Source of the DNA: Nitrosomonas sp. HPC101
GTDB lineage: Bacteria > Pseudomonadota > Gammaproteobacteria > Burkholderiales > Nitrosomonadaceae
DNA: 64,000 nt
Reading direction: 5' to 3'
NCBI RefSeq assembly: GCF_009833125.1
Contig: NZ_QRCC01000002.1
Coordinates: forward strand, 160,236-224,235
Below, piece by piece: positions 44,096 to 52,825 of this stretch (within the stretch, counting starts at the first letter, position 1; each line of letters opens with the position of its first letter). Below the pieces are notes generated by a model. That model was not told the DNA's origin, did no database searches, and saw only the letters and a list, made by a program, of their open reading frames with translations. The position numbers and the translations under genes are program-made.

Positions 44096-45043
44096 TCAGC
44101 TGCGGCTGTCCCGACGCCGTGGCCACAACAGCATCACACCACCTAACCCGATCAGCAGACTGCTGGCAGGCTCGGGAATAACCCTGGCTCCGGGATTTCC
44201 AGAGGTTCCCGGCCCTTCTCCTGCTTCTCTGTAATCCGGGTTACCGACTTCCTCAGCAGGAATCTGAGGAATCTGCGATTGGAAGGGATCACCAGGCTCT
44301 TTGTCGGGAGTGCCGGGAGGAGCATCAAAATACGGCGAAATCTCCTTATCGGGTAAATTGCCTGCAGGGTTGGTTGCCTCCTTACCATCAGCAGTAAGAT
44401 GCTCTCCATTCTGCTTATTGTCGCGCTCTGGATCGTTTTTATCTTCGTGGGCAGGAGCTGCTTTTTCTTGACTCAGGGTTGTGCCGGCATTCGTGCCAGG
44501 AGCGTTGCCAGCCGAGTCTTTACCTGTATCGCCCTTACCTCCCGAGCCATTACCACCCCAACCACCACCTGCGCCATGTCCGGCTCTACCGGCATATGAT
44601 CGACCAGTATTTCCTGGAATTAAACCTGCCGGGTACTTAACAGCACTACCGACCGGGCCAGTATGAATGGAATCATTGCCGTTACGACCATGACTGTCTG
44701 CAGTCTTTTCACCGCCTCCGGAGTTGTGTACAGCGTAGCCATAACTGCTCCTGTCGAGTTGATCTTCGTCTTCGTAGGCAGAATATCCACTGACAAAAAG
44801 GAAGCTATCGTCATCGATAGAAAAATCATCGGTACCGCGGATGCCGGTAATTTTTACACGGTCTTCAACACCCGACATATTCCTGATATGGCTACCAGCA
44901 ATAATGCTGTTGACAGAACCAGAGTGGGTATGAACTCGATCGTCATCGATAACCCGATCTTCCATGAACATTTTCTGCCCCAGGATCAGTGGGGCAGTCA
45001 AAAATATTCCTGCATACACTATTCTGGTTATCATTTTCTTCAT
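44096..45043 (-). CDS. PEP-CTERM sorting-domain protein
   Basis: The 315-residue product starts with a signal peptide (ending near LILGQ). A long low-complexity region rich in Gly, Asp, Asn and Pro follows, and the protein ends in a PEP-CTERM tag: VIPEPASS, a hydrophobic helix and the basic RRRDSRS. PEP-CTERM proteins are cut and anchored by an exosortase (EpsH), typically in bacteria that make exopolysaccharide. No exosortase gene is in the window, but the polysaccharide genes at 1-5905 fit that lifestyle. The middle region has no known domain; it may be a disordered surface or matrix protein. Confidence 0.85.
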   Translation of the reverse strand: MKKMITRIVYAGIFLTAPLILGQKMFMEDRVIDDDRVHTHSGSVNSIIAGSHIRNMSGVEDRVKITGIRGTDDFSIDDDSFLFVSGYSAYEDEDQLDRSSYGYAVHNSGGGEKTADSHGRNGNDSIHTGPVGSAVKYPAGLIPGNTGRSYAGRAGHGAGGGWGGNGSGGKGDTGKDSAGNAPGTNAGTTLSQEKAAPAHEDKNDPERDNKQNGEHLTADGKEATNPAGNLPDKEISPYFDAPPGTPDKEPGDPFQSQIPQIPAEEVGNPDYREAGEGPGTSGNPGARVIPEPASSLLIGLGGVMLLWPRRRDSRS

Positions 45044-45520
45044 ATCAGAGCTTTCGTAAAAATAGAATAAGCGAAGATAAATACGAGTGAAGCATTCTGT
45101 GTTCCGACTGCCTTTTTTGCCATCCCAGTAAAATAGGGAAAATCATTCACCCCCCATTAACCAAGCAACTCCTGTGCCACAACTAATATCCATTTGATTT
45201 AAATAAATATTCAGGAAATAATATTTGCTGCTCCACATATCCTGTAAAAAAAACAGACAAATGAATTCGGTAGTTTGAGGTCGCTCAATCTGCGTTACTT
45301 TGCCTATCACCTGCAATAGGTTTGATGGAATCCGAGGCTGATCGTATTTGGAGGAGTTGTGATGTACTTTATGAGGACGGCTTCTTCAAGGGACAAAATG
45401 CCAGACACATTCTCAGGCACAGTCCGGCTGCAGTTTTCCAGGCAAATTAAAAACAAGCTATAGATTTCGTATCTGGCTATACTTTCTTAAGCTTGACTTC
45501 CGACGCCATACGCTGGGTTT
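45044..45520. other. Divergent intergenic region upstream of the PEP-CTERM gene and the TehA-like gene
   Basis: No large gene is supported. The only candidate frame is the 33-codon one at 45362-45463. Confidence 0.5.
45362..45463 (+). CDS. Candidate small protein of 33 residues
   Basis: The ATG at 45362 follows GGAGGAG with a 5-nt spacing, an unusually good ribosome-binding site for this window. It opens a 33-codon frame (MYFMRTASSRDKMPDTFSGT then a basic tail) ending at TAG 45463. No family is recognised. It ends 57 bp before the TehA-like gene. It could be a leader peptide or chance. Confidence 0.35.
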   Translation: MYFMRTASSRDKMPDTFSGTVRLQFSRQIKNKL

Positions 45521-46612
45521 ATGACACGCATGCTGTCCCGTTCCATTTTATTCTTCAACAGTATCAGGTTTTTCCATCCATCCTGGTTTGTAATGGTGAT
45601 GGCCACCGGCATTGTATCCATTGCCTTCGACACACTCGGTTTTGAAGCGATAGCAAAAGCTTTGCTTGTGCTGAACTTATTGCTTTATCCGGTATTTTGC
45701 TCGTTGTTTGCCGCACGAATAGTATTTTTTACGCGCGATCTGATAGCGGAGCTTCGTGTTTTATCACGCAGCTGGCTATTTCTGGCTTTCGTGGCAGGAA
45801 CTAACACGGTCGGGGTGCAGCTGATCTTGTTCACTCAGGAAAACAGTCTGGCAAGCGTACTTTGGTATGCTGCATTCTTTGCCTGGCTGATATTCATCAG
45901 CTTCATTATTTTTAATACCTTGATCCTGCCACGAAGCAGTGCTGTCAATTCCATCTGTGGAACGACGCTTCTTTTGACTGTAAGTACCGTATCAATCGTT
46001 CTGCTGGGGAGTCAGCTGCTCGATGTAACGGATGAGAATACGTGGCGTTTTCTGGTACTTTGGGGAATATGGATACTGGGTTGCGTTCTGTATTTATTCA
46101 CAATTCACTTGATCATCCGCCATCTGTTCTTTAATCATTTTGCGCTGAAAAACTGGCAACCCTCTTACTGGATTTGTATGGGAGCACTTGCCATTATCAC
46201 GCTTGCCGGTTCAGAGCTCCTTGCTCACCTGCCCCGCTCACTCTATGACGCTCTGGGACGGGCAACGTCAGACATAAGTTTTTTCGCATGGGCATGGGGT
46301 ACTTTATGGATCGCTTATCTGTTGATCATGGATATACGGAAACTTACCTGCGGACTGGATTCAACCGCTGCCTGGATAAAAATCTTTCCATGGACAAGAT
46401 TAGCGTGCAAGGGACAGTATCGTGCTTATGATATCGAGGCATGGGGCAGAGTATTTCCGGCTGGAATGTATACCGCATGCACCTTTTCTCTGGCGGGAAT
46501 AAGTGGCTACCATCTGCTTGAATCCATGGCCTTTTACTGGTGCTGGTTTGCGCTTCTGATCTGGTTGCTCACCTTGATCGGAACATTTAGCTCACTGGTA
46601 GATGACAGATAA
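45521..46612 (+). CDS. TDT-family transporter (TehA/SLAC1-like anion channel)
   Basis: The 363-residue membrane protein has about ten hydrophobic segments. The start FFHPSWFVMVMATGIVSIAF is characteristic of the TDT family (TehA, SLAC1, Mae1), as is the late W-x-x-FPAGMYT-type segment (RVFPAGMYTACTFSLAG). Members export or leak anions such as nitrate, chloride, sulfite or malate. In an ammonia oxidiser an anion route for nitrite/nitrate is conceivable, but nothing here proves the substrate. It converges with yicC. Confidence 0.82.
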   Translation: MTRMLSRSILFFNSIRFFHPSWFVMVMATGIVSIAFDTLGFEAIAKALLVLNLLLYPVFCSLFAARIVFFTRDLIAELRVLSRSWLFLAFVAGTNTVGVQLILFTQENSLASVLWYAAFFAWLIFISFIIFNTLILPRSSAVNSICGTTLLLTVSTVSIVLLGSQLLDVTDENTWRFLVLWGIWILGCVLYLFTIHLIIRHLFFNHFALKNWQPSYWICMGALAIITLAGSELLAHLPRSLYDALGRATSDISFFAWAWGTLWIAYLLIMDIRKLTCGLDSTAAWIKIFPWTRLACKGQYRAYDIEAWGRVFPAGMYTACTFSLAGISGYHLLESMAFYWCWFALLIWLLTLIGTFSSLVDDR

Positions 46613-46678
46613 ACAAACTGCCTTTGATTTCCACCCTGATCACCGTTCTGCACCATTTATTCAGGGCTTTCACTTGAA

Positions 46679-47545
46679 TCACTCCACATTCTGAATCTGC
46701 TCTCGCAACTGCTCGATCAGAACTTTCATTTCCACCGATATCCGTGTGATTTCTCTGACGACCGATTTGGATGCCAGCGTATTTGCTTCCCGGTTAAGCT
46801 CCTGGGTCAGAAAATCGAGTCGTTTGCCAACCACTCCCCCTGTCAGCACGATATGCTCGAATTCATTCAAATGCCCCTGCAAACGGGATAACTCTTCATC
46901 CACATCGATCCTGTTGGCAAACAGAGTGAATTCCTGACGAATGCGTTCGTCCTTTTCATCGAGACCGGCCGCCTTCAAACAACTCAGCAATCTCTCCCGA
47001 AAACCAGCCAGAATAGCAGGAAGATCAGGTAACAAATCCTGTACCAGCTGGCGTAATCGTTGCACGCGCTCCAGCAGCAAATTCTGCAGTTTTTCTCCTT
47101 CACGTTTTCGGGCAGAAACCAGCGCCTGTAAGGCAGTCTGCAGCAGTGCCATGCAGGGAGCATGTAATTCATCGATTGAAATCCGGTCGCTATCAAGTAT
47201 CCCAGGCCAACGCAGGATTTCAGCAACTGACAGATCATCTGCGTCAGGGAAAACAGATTTGACGTCACGACTCATTCCCCGCAAATCATTCAACAGGTCA
47301 TAATTAAGCCGTTGTTGGCGAAAACTGCCTGAATAGGCTGAGAAAGTCAGGCGACAATCCACCTTTCCACGTGTTATTCCAGCTCCCAGGAAATCACGCA
47401 TTTCCGGTTCCAGTGCACGAAGCTCATCAGGGAGTTTGAATTGCAGATCAAGATAGCGATTATTGACTGAACGCAGCTCCAAAGCGAGTGATCCTTGCGG
47501 AACTTCTTCAGAAACTGCTGCATAGCCTGTCATGCTTGCAATCAT
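46679..47545 (-). CDS. YicC family endoribonuclease
   Basis: The 288-residue product has the YicC N-terminal domain (SMTGYAAVSE, ELRSVNNRYLDLQFKLP) and the C-terminal DUF1732 (QEFTLFANRIDVDEELSRLQ, GKRLDFLTQELNREANTLASK). The family has been shown to be an RNase acting on structured small RNAs in E. coli. The gmk and rpoZ genes that often follow are not here. It may be transcribed from its own promoter in the 90-bp gap before the Tim44-like gene, with which it diverges. Confidence 0.88.
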   Translation of the reverse strand: MIASMTGYAAVSEEVPQGSLALELRSVNNRYLDLQFKLPDELRALEPEMRDFLGAGITRGKVDCRLTFSAYSGSFRQQRLNYDLLNDLRGMSRDVKSVFPDADDLSVAEILRWPGILDSDRISIDELHAPCMALLQTALQALVSARKREGEKLQNLLLERVQRLRQLVQDLLPDLPAILAGFRERLLSCLKAAGLDEKDERIRQEFTLFANRIDVDEELSRLQGHLNEFEHIVLTGGVVGKRLDFLTQELNREANTLASKSVVREITRISVEMKVLIEQLREQIQNVE

Positions 47546-47638
47546 GAACTTTTCCGCCCGACCGGTAGTCCAGTGCGATAAGGGATGGTGCTATACTCAA
47601 CCCTCAAATTACATTTTTGATTCATGGAGATAAGCATA

Positions 47639-48541
47639 ATGCGGATATTAACACTTATGGCCCTGGCCTTGTTTGCCTTTAGCCTGACAGCGCTGGATGT
47701 CGAAGCCCGGCGTATGGGAGGAGGCAGCAGTCTCGGGAAACAACGTCAGTCACTCAATCTTAACCGACAACAGCAACAAACTGCGCCCAATAAAACTCAG
47801 CAATCGGGACAGAATGCATCACCTGCTGCTCCTGCCGCATCGGGAGCGAGTAAATGGCTGGGACCACTGGCCGGATTGGCCGCCGGTGGATTGCTGGCAT
47901 CATTGCTTATGGGCGGAGCCTTTGACGGAATCAATATGATGGATATTCTGGTGCTGGTGGGCATAGCAGCTGCCATATTCTTCGTCATGCGTATGATGCG
48001 CAGATCTTCAGGAGCGCAACCCATGCAGTATTCCAGTGCAGGCGCCAGCCGAAATATGGGAGGCATGCCATTTCCCCGCCAGACTGCAACCGCTCCTGGA
48101 GGAACTGCTCCCGGGTATGGCGGTCAAGTGAATGCCGATGCTCCTGACATTCCAGCCGGTTTCGATGTGGATTCCTTTCTCAAACACGCCAAAGGCTCGT
48201 TCATTACGCTGCAGTTGGCCCATGATTCCGGGGATCTGGAAGAAATCCGTGCATTTACAACGCCTGAACTGTTTGCAGAAATCAGCAAACAAATTGCTGA
48301 ACGCGGGAATAGTACGCAGCAGACCGATGTAACCTATATCGATGCAGCTTTGCTGGATATAACCACTCAGGGTGAGCATGCCATTGCCAGCGTCCGGTTT
48401 ACAGGTGAGTTGCGAGAAACCGCCGATGCACATCCGGAACCGTTTGATGAAATCTGGCACGTTGAAAAAGATCTGGCCGCATCCGACTCAGCCTGGTTAC
48501 TCTCCGGCATTCAACAAACATCTGATCTGAAACATTCATGA
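47639..48541 (+). CDS. Tim44-like domain membrane protein
   Basis: The 300-residue product has an N-terminal signal or anchor (MRILTLMALALFAFSLTALD), a Gln/Asn/Ser-rich linker and two hydrophobic segments around residues 75-125 (GPLAGLAAGGLLASLLMGG and IAAAIFFVMRMM). A C-terminal Tim44-like domain follows (FDVDSFLKHAKGSFITLQ, FDEIWHVEKD). Bacterial Tim44-like proteins are membrane-linked and poorly characterised. The ATG at 47639 has GGAG 9 nt upstream and is preferred over 47624. Confidence 0.82.
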   Translation: MRILTLMALALFAFSLTALDVEARRMGGGSSLGKQRQSLNLNRQQQQTAPNKTQQSGQNASPAAPAASGASKWLGPLAGLAAGGLLASLLMGGAFDGINMMDILVLVGIAAAIFFVMRMMRRSSGAQPMQYSSAGASRNMGGMPFPRQTATAPGGTAPGYGGQVNADAPDIPAGFDVDSFLKHAKGSFITLQLAHDSGDLEEIRAFTTPELFAEISKQIAERGNSTQQTDVTYIDAALLDITTQGEHAIASVRFTGELRETADAHPEPFDEIWHVEKDLAASDSAWLLSGIQQTSDLKHS

Positions 48542-48544
48542 CGA

Positions 48545-48584
48545 TATCGGACATGCGTACATAAACTATATCGCATGTCCGATA
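48545..48584. terminator. Perfect 13-bp inverted repeat after the Tim44-like gene
   Basis: TATCGGACATGCG (48545-48557) and its exact complement (48572-48584) enclose a 14-nt loop. It lies 3 bp behind the Tim44-like stop and covers the first ATG of the following frame. It may be a terminator-like hairpin, an operator or a translational control element. Confidence 0.55.
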
Positions 48585-48631
48585 CTGATACTCGCCAGAC
48601 CCGAATCACACATCTGCGGACAATTCAGAAC

Positions 48632-49255
48632 ATGCCGAATATCCAAAAAACAATGGAGTTTGAAATACAGGAAAAAACCATCTGTTTTCAGGGGTTTTTC
48701 CGCATGGAACGATACCGCTTGCGCCACCGCAAATTCAATGGAGAATGGGGGCGTCCAATTACACGCGAATTGTTTGAACGGGGTCATGCAGCGGCAGTAT
48801 TGCCCTATGATCCGCAAACGGATGAAATCGTGCTGATCGAACAGTTTCGCGCTGGCGCGATGTCTGCAGCCCGTGGCCCCTGGCTGCTGGAGATTGTGGC
48901 AGGCGTGATCGAAGTCAATGAAACACCTGAACAAGTCGCTGCAAGAGAATCCCTAGAGGAAGCAGGCTGCCAGATCAACAACCTGATCCCGCTGTATGAT
49001 TACCTGGTCAGTCCTGGTGGCACCACCGAGCAAATCACCTTATTCTGCGGCCAGGTTGATATCAAAACAATCGATATGGGCAGTATTCATGGCAATGATG
49101 AGGAAGATGAGGACATCAAAGTGCATGTTATGCCTCTAAATGATGCATTGAAGCTGTTGAATACCGGCCGGATCAATTCTGCCAGCGCTATCATCGCGCT
49201 GCAATGGCTTGCCCTGAACCGCGATTTCGTTCGGCAACACTGGCTGCCGGAATAA
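48632..49255 (+). CDS. nudF: Nudix hydrolase, ADP-ribose pyrophosphatase type
   Basis: The 207-residue product has the complete Nudix box GVIEVNETPEQVAARESLEE and the YDYLVSPGGTTEQITLFCG block of the ADP-ribose pyrophosphatases. It hydrolyses ADP-ribose to AMP and ribose-5-phosphate. The open frame starts at 48575, but that ATG lies in one arm of a perfect inverted repeat. I use the next ATG (48632), which gives the usual family length; 48653 is also possible. nfeD follows after 4 bp. Confidence 0.87.
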   Translation: MPNIQKTMEFEIQEKTICFQGFFRMERYRLRHRKFNGEWGRPITRELFERGHAAAVLPYDPQTDEIVLIEQFRAGAMSAARGPWLLEIVAGVIEVNETPEQVAARESLEEAGCQINNLIPLYDYLVSPGGTTEQITLFCGQVDIKTIDMGSIHGNDEEDEDIKVHVMPLNDALKLLNTGRINSASAIIALQWLALNRDFVRQHWLPE

Positions 49256-49259
49256 GAAC

Positions 49260-50684
49260 ATGCATACGCGTGCCAGTAAATCCGCAGGATTTTACCGGGC
49301 ACAATACGGCTTGCTGCTGGCTATTTTTCTATGGGCCGGCGTGCTGTCTGCACAGTCTCCCAATACTACGCATGGAACGGCTGGCAACATTGCTGTCTGG
49401 CTGGATGTTAATGGGGCCATCAGCCCAGCCATGTACGATTACATTCATCGCGGACTATCCCGGGCAGCTGAACGCCGGGCACGAATCGTTATCCTTCAAA
49501 TTGATACCCCAGGGGGATTGGATGTATCAATGCGTAAAATCATTCAGGAAATCATTGCCTCCCCGGTACCGGTAGTCAGCTTTGTAGCGCCTGGTGGCGC
49601 ACGCGCCGCCAGTGCCGGCACCTATATTCTTTATGCCAGCCATATCGCAGCAATGGCACCTGCAACCAACCTGGGAGCCGCCACACCCGTAAAGATGAGT
49701 GTCCTGTCGCAGGAACCCAGAATACCAGGCCATAAACCAGGGAATGAAGGCATCAGCCAGACTGATACACAAGATGCCATGACGACGAAAGCCATTAATG
49801 ATGCGGCTGCTTATATTCGTGGATTGGCCCGGATGCGCGGGCGCAATGCGGACTGGGCAGAACAGGCGGTACGAGAAGGAGTCAGTCTGACATCTGCAGA
49901 AGCACTGGATAAAAATGTAATTGATCTGATAGCAGACGATCTGAGTGATTTGCTGATCAGGATAGACGGGCGCGTGGTTGATCTGGCCGGACAAAAAGTC
50001 AAGCTGTCCACCCGATCGCTGACACTGGAACATATTGAGCAGGACTGGCGCACCCGCCTGCTGGCAGTGATTACCGATCCCAATATCGCTTATATCCTGA
50101 TGCTGGTTGGTTTTTATGGTTTGATTCTCGAATTTGCAAATCCCGGAACAATCGTGCCGGGGGTAATCGGAGCCATCAGCCTGCTGCTGGCTCTGTTTGC
50201 CTTTCAGGTGCTGCCGATCAACTACGCCGGACTGGCGCTGATTCTGCTTGGCATCGCCTTTATGCTGGCAGAAGCACTGATACCAGGCGTGGGAGTGCTG
50301 GGTATTGGCGGTGTGGTGGCTTTTGTCATCGGATCGATTATGCTGATTGATACGGAAATACCGGGGTACGGTATTTCGATACCATTAATTATCATGTTGG
50401 CACTGATATCGGCCGCATTCTGCATGGTAGTACTCGGTATGGCGCTCAAATCCAGAAAAAGGCCGATCGTTACAGGCCGCGAAGAACTTATTCACAGCAC
50501 GGGTAAAGTACTGGAAGGCTTCAATCAGGAAGGCTGGGTCCGGATTCATGGTGAATTATGGCGCGCCCGATCCAGCACCCCACTGCAACCCGGACAGCAG
50601 GTCCGCGTAACAGCCATACACGGATTGACGCTTGAGGTGGAAGCTTGTCAGGCTGATCTTATTCCATTTACAAATCAAAAATGA
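49260..50684 (+). CDS. nfeD: NfeD-type membrane serine protease
   Basis: The 474-residue product is a long-form NfeD. It has a signal/anchor, a ClpP-class protease domain (LQIDTPGGLDVSMR; Ser in GGARAASAGTYILYAS), four to five membrane helices (residues about 275-400) and a C-terminal OB-fold domain. In archaea the protease cuts the C-terminus of the partner stomatin. The slipin gene follows 107 bp downstream, as is usual for this pair. Its last codons (IPFTNQK) and the TGA lie in a dispersed repeat (50662-50765), so the native C-terminus may have been replaced. Confidence 0.88.
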   Translation: MHTRASKSAGFYRAQYGLLLAIFLWAGVLSAQSPNTTHGTAGNIAVWLDVNGAISPAMYDYIHRGLSRAAERRARIVILQIDTPGGLDVSMRKIIQEIIASPVPVVSFVAPGGARAASAGTYILYASHIAAMAPATNLGAATPVKMSVLSQEPRIPGHKPGNEGISQTDTQDAMTTKAINDAAAYIRGLARMRGRNADWAEQAVREGVSLTSAEALDKNVIDLIADDLSDLLIRIDGRVVDLAGQKVKLSTRSLTLEHIEQDWRTRLLAVITDPNIAYILMLVGFYGLILEFANPGTIVPGVIGAISLLLALFAFQVLPINYAGLALILLGIAFMLAEALIPGVGVLGIGGVVAFVIGSIMLIDTEIPGYGISIPLIIMLALISAAFCMVVLGMALKSRKRPIVTGREELIHSTGKVLEGFNQEGWVRIHGELWRARSSTPLQPGQQVRVTAIHGLTLEVEACQADLIPFTNQK

Positions 50685-50765
50685 CACGAAGGTGAGCCGC
50701 AGACAGTATAAATAATACGGCAAGGTGAGACCGACAAAGTCAGTCTCGATTTAGAAATGGAATTA
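50662..50765 (+). repeat. Dispersed ~105-bp repeat, copy A (inverted relative to copy B at 56834)
   Basis: The stretch ATTCCATTT...GAAATGGAAT matches the reverse complement of 56845-56946 along nearly its full length, including GTGAGCCGCAGACAGTATAA and ATACGGCAAGG and GACAAAGTCAGTCT, with only a few differences. Short complementary ends (ATTCCATTT/AAATGGAAT) remain. It covers the last six codons and stop of nfeD and the leader of the slipin gene. Confidence 0.9.
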
Positions 50766-50791
50766 CAACCAAAACACACCGGAGAATTAAT

Positions 50792-51595
50792 ATGCATACG
50801 GATATCGTATCTGTTATTACGCCAGTCCTGATATTTTCCATTTTATTTCTGGCCAGCGCACTCAAAGTATTGAAAGAATACGAGCGCGGTGTTGTATTCA
50901 TGCTGGGACGTTTCTGGCGGGTCAAGGGACCGGGCCTGATTATTGTGATTCCTGCTGTACAAACCATGGTGCGGGTAGATCTGCGCACGATTGTAATGGA
51001 TGTCCCCAGCCAGGATGTCATCTCACGCGACAACGTTTCAGTAAAAGTCAGTGCAGTACTGTACTTTCGCGTGGTTGATCCGCAAAAAGCCATTATTCAG
51101 GTTGAAGACTACAACATGGCCACCAGCCAGTTGGCACAAACAACGTTGCGCTCCGTACTGGGCCAGCATGAACTGGATGATCTGCTGGCCAGCCGGGAAA
51201 AGCTCAATACAGACATTCAATTGATTCTGGACGAACAGACTGAAACGTGGGGCATCAAGGTATCCAATGTTGAGATCAAGCACGTCGATCTTAACGAATC
51301 CATGATCCGGGCCATTGCCAGACAAGCCGAAGCAGAACGTGAGCGCCGCGCCAAGATTATCCATGCAGAAGGAGAACTGCAGGCATCGCACCATCTGCTC
51401 GAAGCCTCACAAATTCTGGCGCATCAGCCTCAAGCCCTGCAATTGCGTTATCTGCAAACGCTGACAGAAATAGCAGGAGAAAAAAGCTCCACGATTGTTT
51501 TTCCGCTACCAATGGAATTGCTGTCCATTTTACAGACAATATCAGGGGAGAAATCTGATAGCGATAACCAGATCAGGCAATCAAGCGATAAATAA
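50792..51595 (+). CDS. Slipin/stomatin-like SPFH-domain protein
   Basis: The 267-residue product has an N-terminal membrane segment ([16 protein letters not shown]) and an SPFH/band-7 domain with [37 protein letters not shown] and the [11 protein letters not shown] strand. A C-terminal helical region contains the oligomerising [21 protein letters not shown] repeat. Slipins form membrane microdomain scaffolds and are paired with NfeD proteases, here encoded upstream. GGAG precedes the ATG. The C-terminus is Ser/Asp-rich. Confidence 0.9.
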   Translation: MHTDIVSVITPVLIFSILFLASALKVLKEYERGVVFMLGRFWRVKGPGLIIVIPAVQTMVRVDLRTIVMDVPSQDVISRDNVSVKVSAVLYFRVVDPQKAIIQVEDYNMATSQLAQTTLRSVLGQHELDDLLASREKLNTDIQLILDEQTETWGIKVSNVEIKHVDLNESMIRAIARQAEAERERRAKIIHAEGELQASHHLLEASQILAHQPQALQLRYLQTLTEIAGEKSSTIVFPLPMELLSILQTISGEKSDSDNQIRQSSDK

Positions 51596-51596
51596 C

Positions 51597-52157
51597 TTAA
51601 CGATTCACCATGGGGTGTATACCAGCTTTTAATGCACGTACGGCTTCTGCGGGAGAACCTACGACCAACCCACGCGGACAGAAATAAAATTTTGCCAATT
51701 CCCGCTGTGCCTGTAATTGCGTAACCCTTTCAAGCGGCTGCCATTCAGAGACACCAGCGCGCACCCAGCTGTGGGTTTCGTTGTTACCGGTTGCATAGCG
51801 TTTTCGCTCACGTGTTTTGCAGCGTATCCCTTCGTACGAGACATTGCTTGCGCCTTGTTCGGATTGGGCCACCATACTGTAGCGGATTACACGTTTCTCA
51901 TCGACACTGATTGATTCAGCATCGATGAAATAACGTAATCTTGCAGTAGGACCGGCATCGAATTCCAGCAAATTTTCTGGTTGCGGATAAGCGGGCAAAC
52001 TGGATTGAATGGTATCCCAATCCTTTTTGTGATCAAGCGTATCAAAAAACTTGCTTTGGTTGATGCAGGCAGTAACACCTAAGGCCAAAACCAGAGGCAG
52101 TATAATATTTACCGGTTTATTCAGTTTTCGATGCACAGCAGACGGTAGAAAAAACAA
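51597..52157 (-). CDS. CNP1-like family lipoprotein
   Basis: This 186-residue product has a lipoprotein-type signal (LALGVTAC) and a CNP1-like domain (DWDTIQSSLPAYPQPENLLEF, SYEGIRCKTRERKRYATG, FYFCPRGLVVG). The family is found mainly in betaproteobacteria, has cysteines that may pair in the periplasm, and has no clear function. The frame opens with TTG at 52157; a GTG at about 52136 is also possible. It converges with the slipin gene, stops only 1-2 bp apart. Confidence 0.75.
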   Translation of the reverse strand: MFFLPSAVHRKLNKPVNIILPLVLALGVTACINQSKFFDTLDHKKDWDTIQSSLPAYPQPENLLEFDAGPTARLRYFIDAESISVDEKRVIRYSMVAQSEQGASNVSYEGIRCKTRERKRYATGNNETHSWVRAGVSEWQPLERVTQLQAQRELAKFYFCPRGLVVGSPAEAVRALKAGIHPMVNR

Positions 52158-52261
52158 AATCGGCAGCTGCCAATTACGATGAAAGTGCTGATTATCGATG
52201 CGCCGGGATACCTCCCGCAGGAGGTATTTTTACCAGCGGATAGCAACATAACAATGAAGGA

Positions 52262-52825
52262 TTAGATTTTGCCAACCAGATCTATTGATGGCTTCAATGT
52301 AGAAGCACCTTCTGTCCATTTGGCAGGGCAAACTTCACCTGAGTGCGTAGATACATATTGTGCAGCCTTGGCTTTACGCAGCAGTTCAGCCGCATTACGG
52401 CCAATACTATTGTCCTGAACTTCAAATGCCTTGATCTGGCCTTCAGGGTTAATAACAAAACTTCCGCGCAAAGCCAGCCCTTCTTCCTCAATAAGTACAT
52501 CAAAGTTACGTGCCAGCTCCCGGGTTGGATCACCCACCATCGGGTATTGAACTTTACGAACGACACTGGAGCTGTCATGCCATGCTTTGTGTGTGAAATG
52601 CGTATCCGTAGAAACAGCGTAAACTTCAACCCCGGCTTTCTGGAATTCAGTATAGTTGTCCGCCAGATCTTCCAGCTCGGTCGGGCATACAAAAGTAAAG
52701 TCAGCTGGATAGAAAACAATAACCGACCACTTGCCCTTTAATGTTTTGTCAGATACTTCGATAAAATCGCCATTGTGATATGCAGTTGCCTTGAATGGTT
52801 TGATAACGGTATTAATCAGTGACAT
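52262..52825 (-). CDS. ahpC: Alkyl hydroperoxide reductase subunit C (typical 2-Cys peroxiredoxin)
   Basis: The 187-residue product has the peroxidatic cysteine in FTFVCPTE (Cys47) and the resolving cysteine in GEVCPAKW (Cys167), and the standard AhpC length. It reduces hydrogen peroxide and organic peroxides. No ahpF follows, so another reductase must recycle it (a thioredoxin system is encoded at 27350). GGAAG precedes the ATG. An OxyR-type control is usual in the family, but no site was identified. Confidence 0.95.
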   Translation of the reverse strand: MSLINTVIKPFKATAYHNGDFIEVSDKTLKGKWSVIVFYPADFTFVCPTELEDLADNYTEFQKAGVEVYAVSTDTHFTHKAWHDSSSVVRKVQYPMVGDPTRELARNFDVLIEEEGLALRGSFVINPEGQIKAFEVQDNSIGRNAAELLRKAKAAQYVSTHSGEVCPAKWTEGASTLKPSIDLVGKI

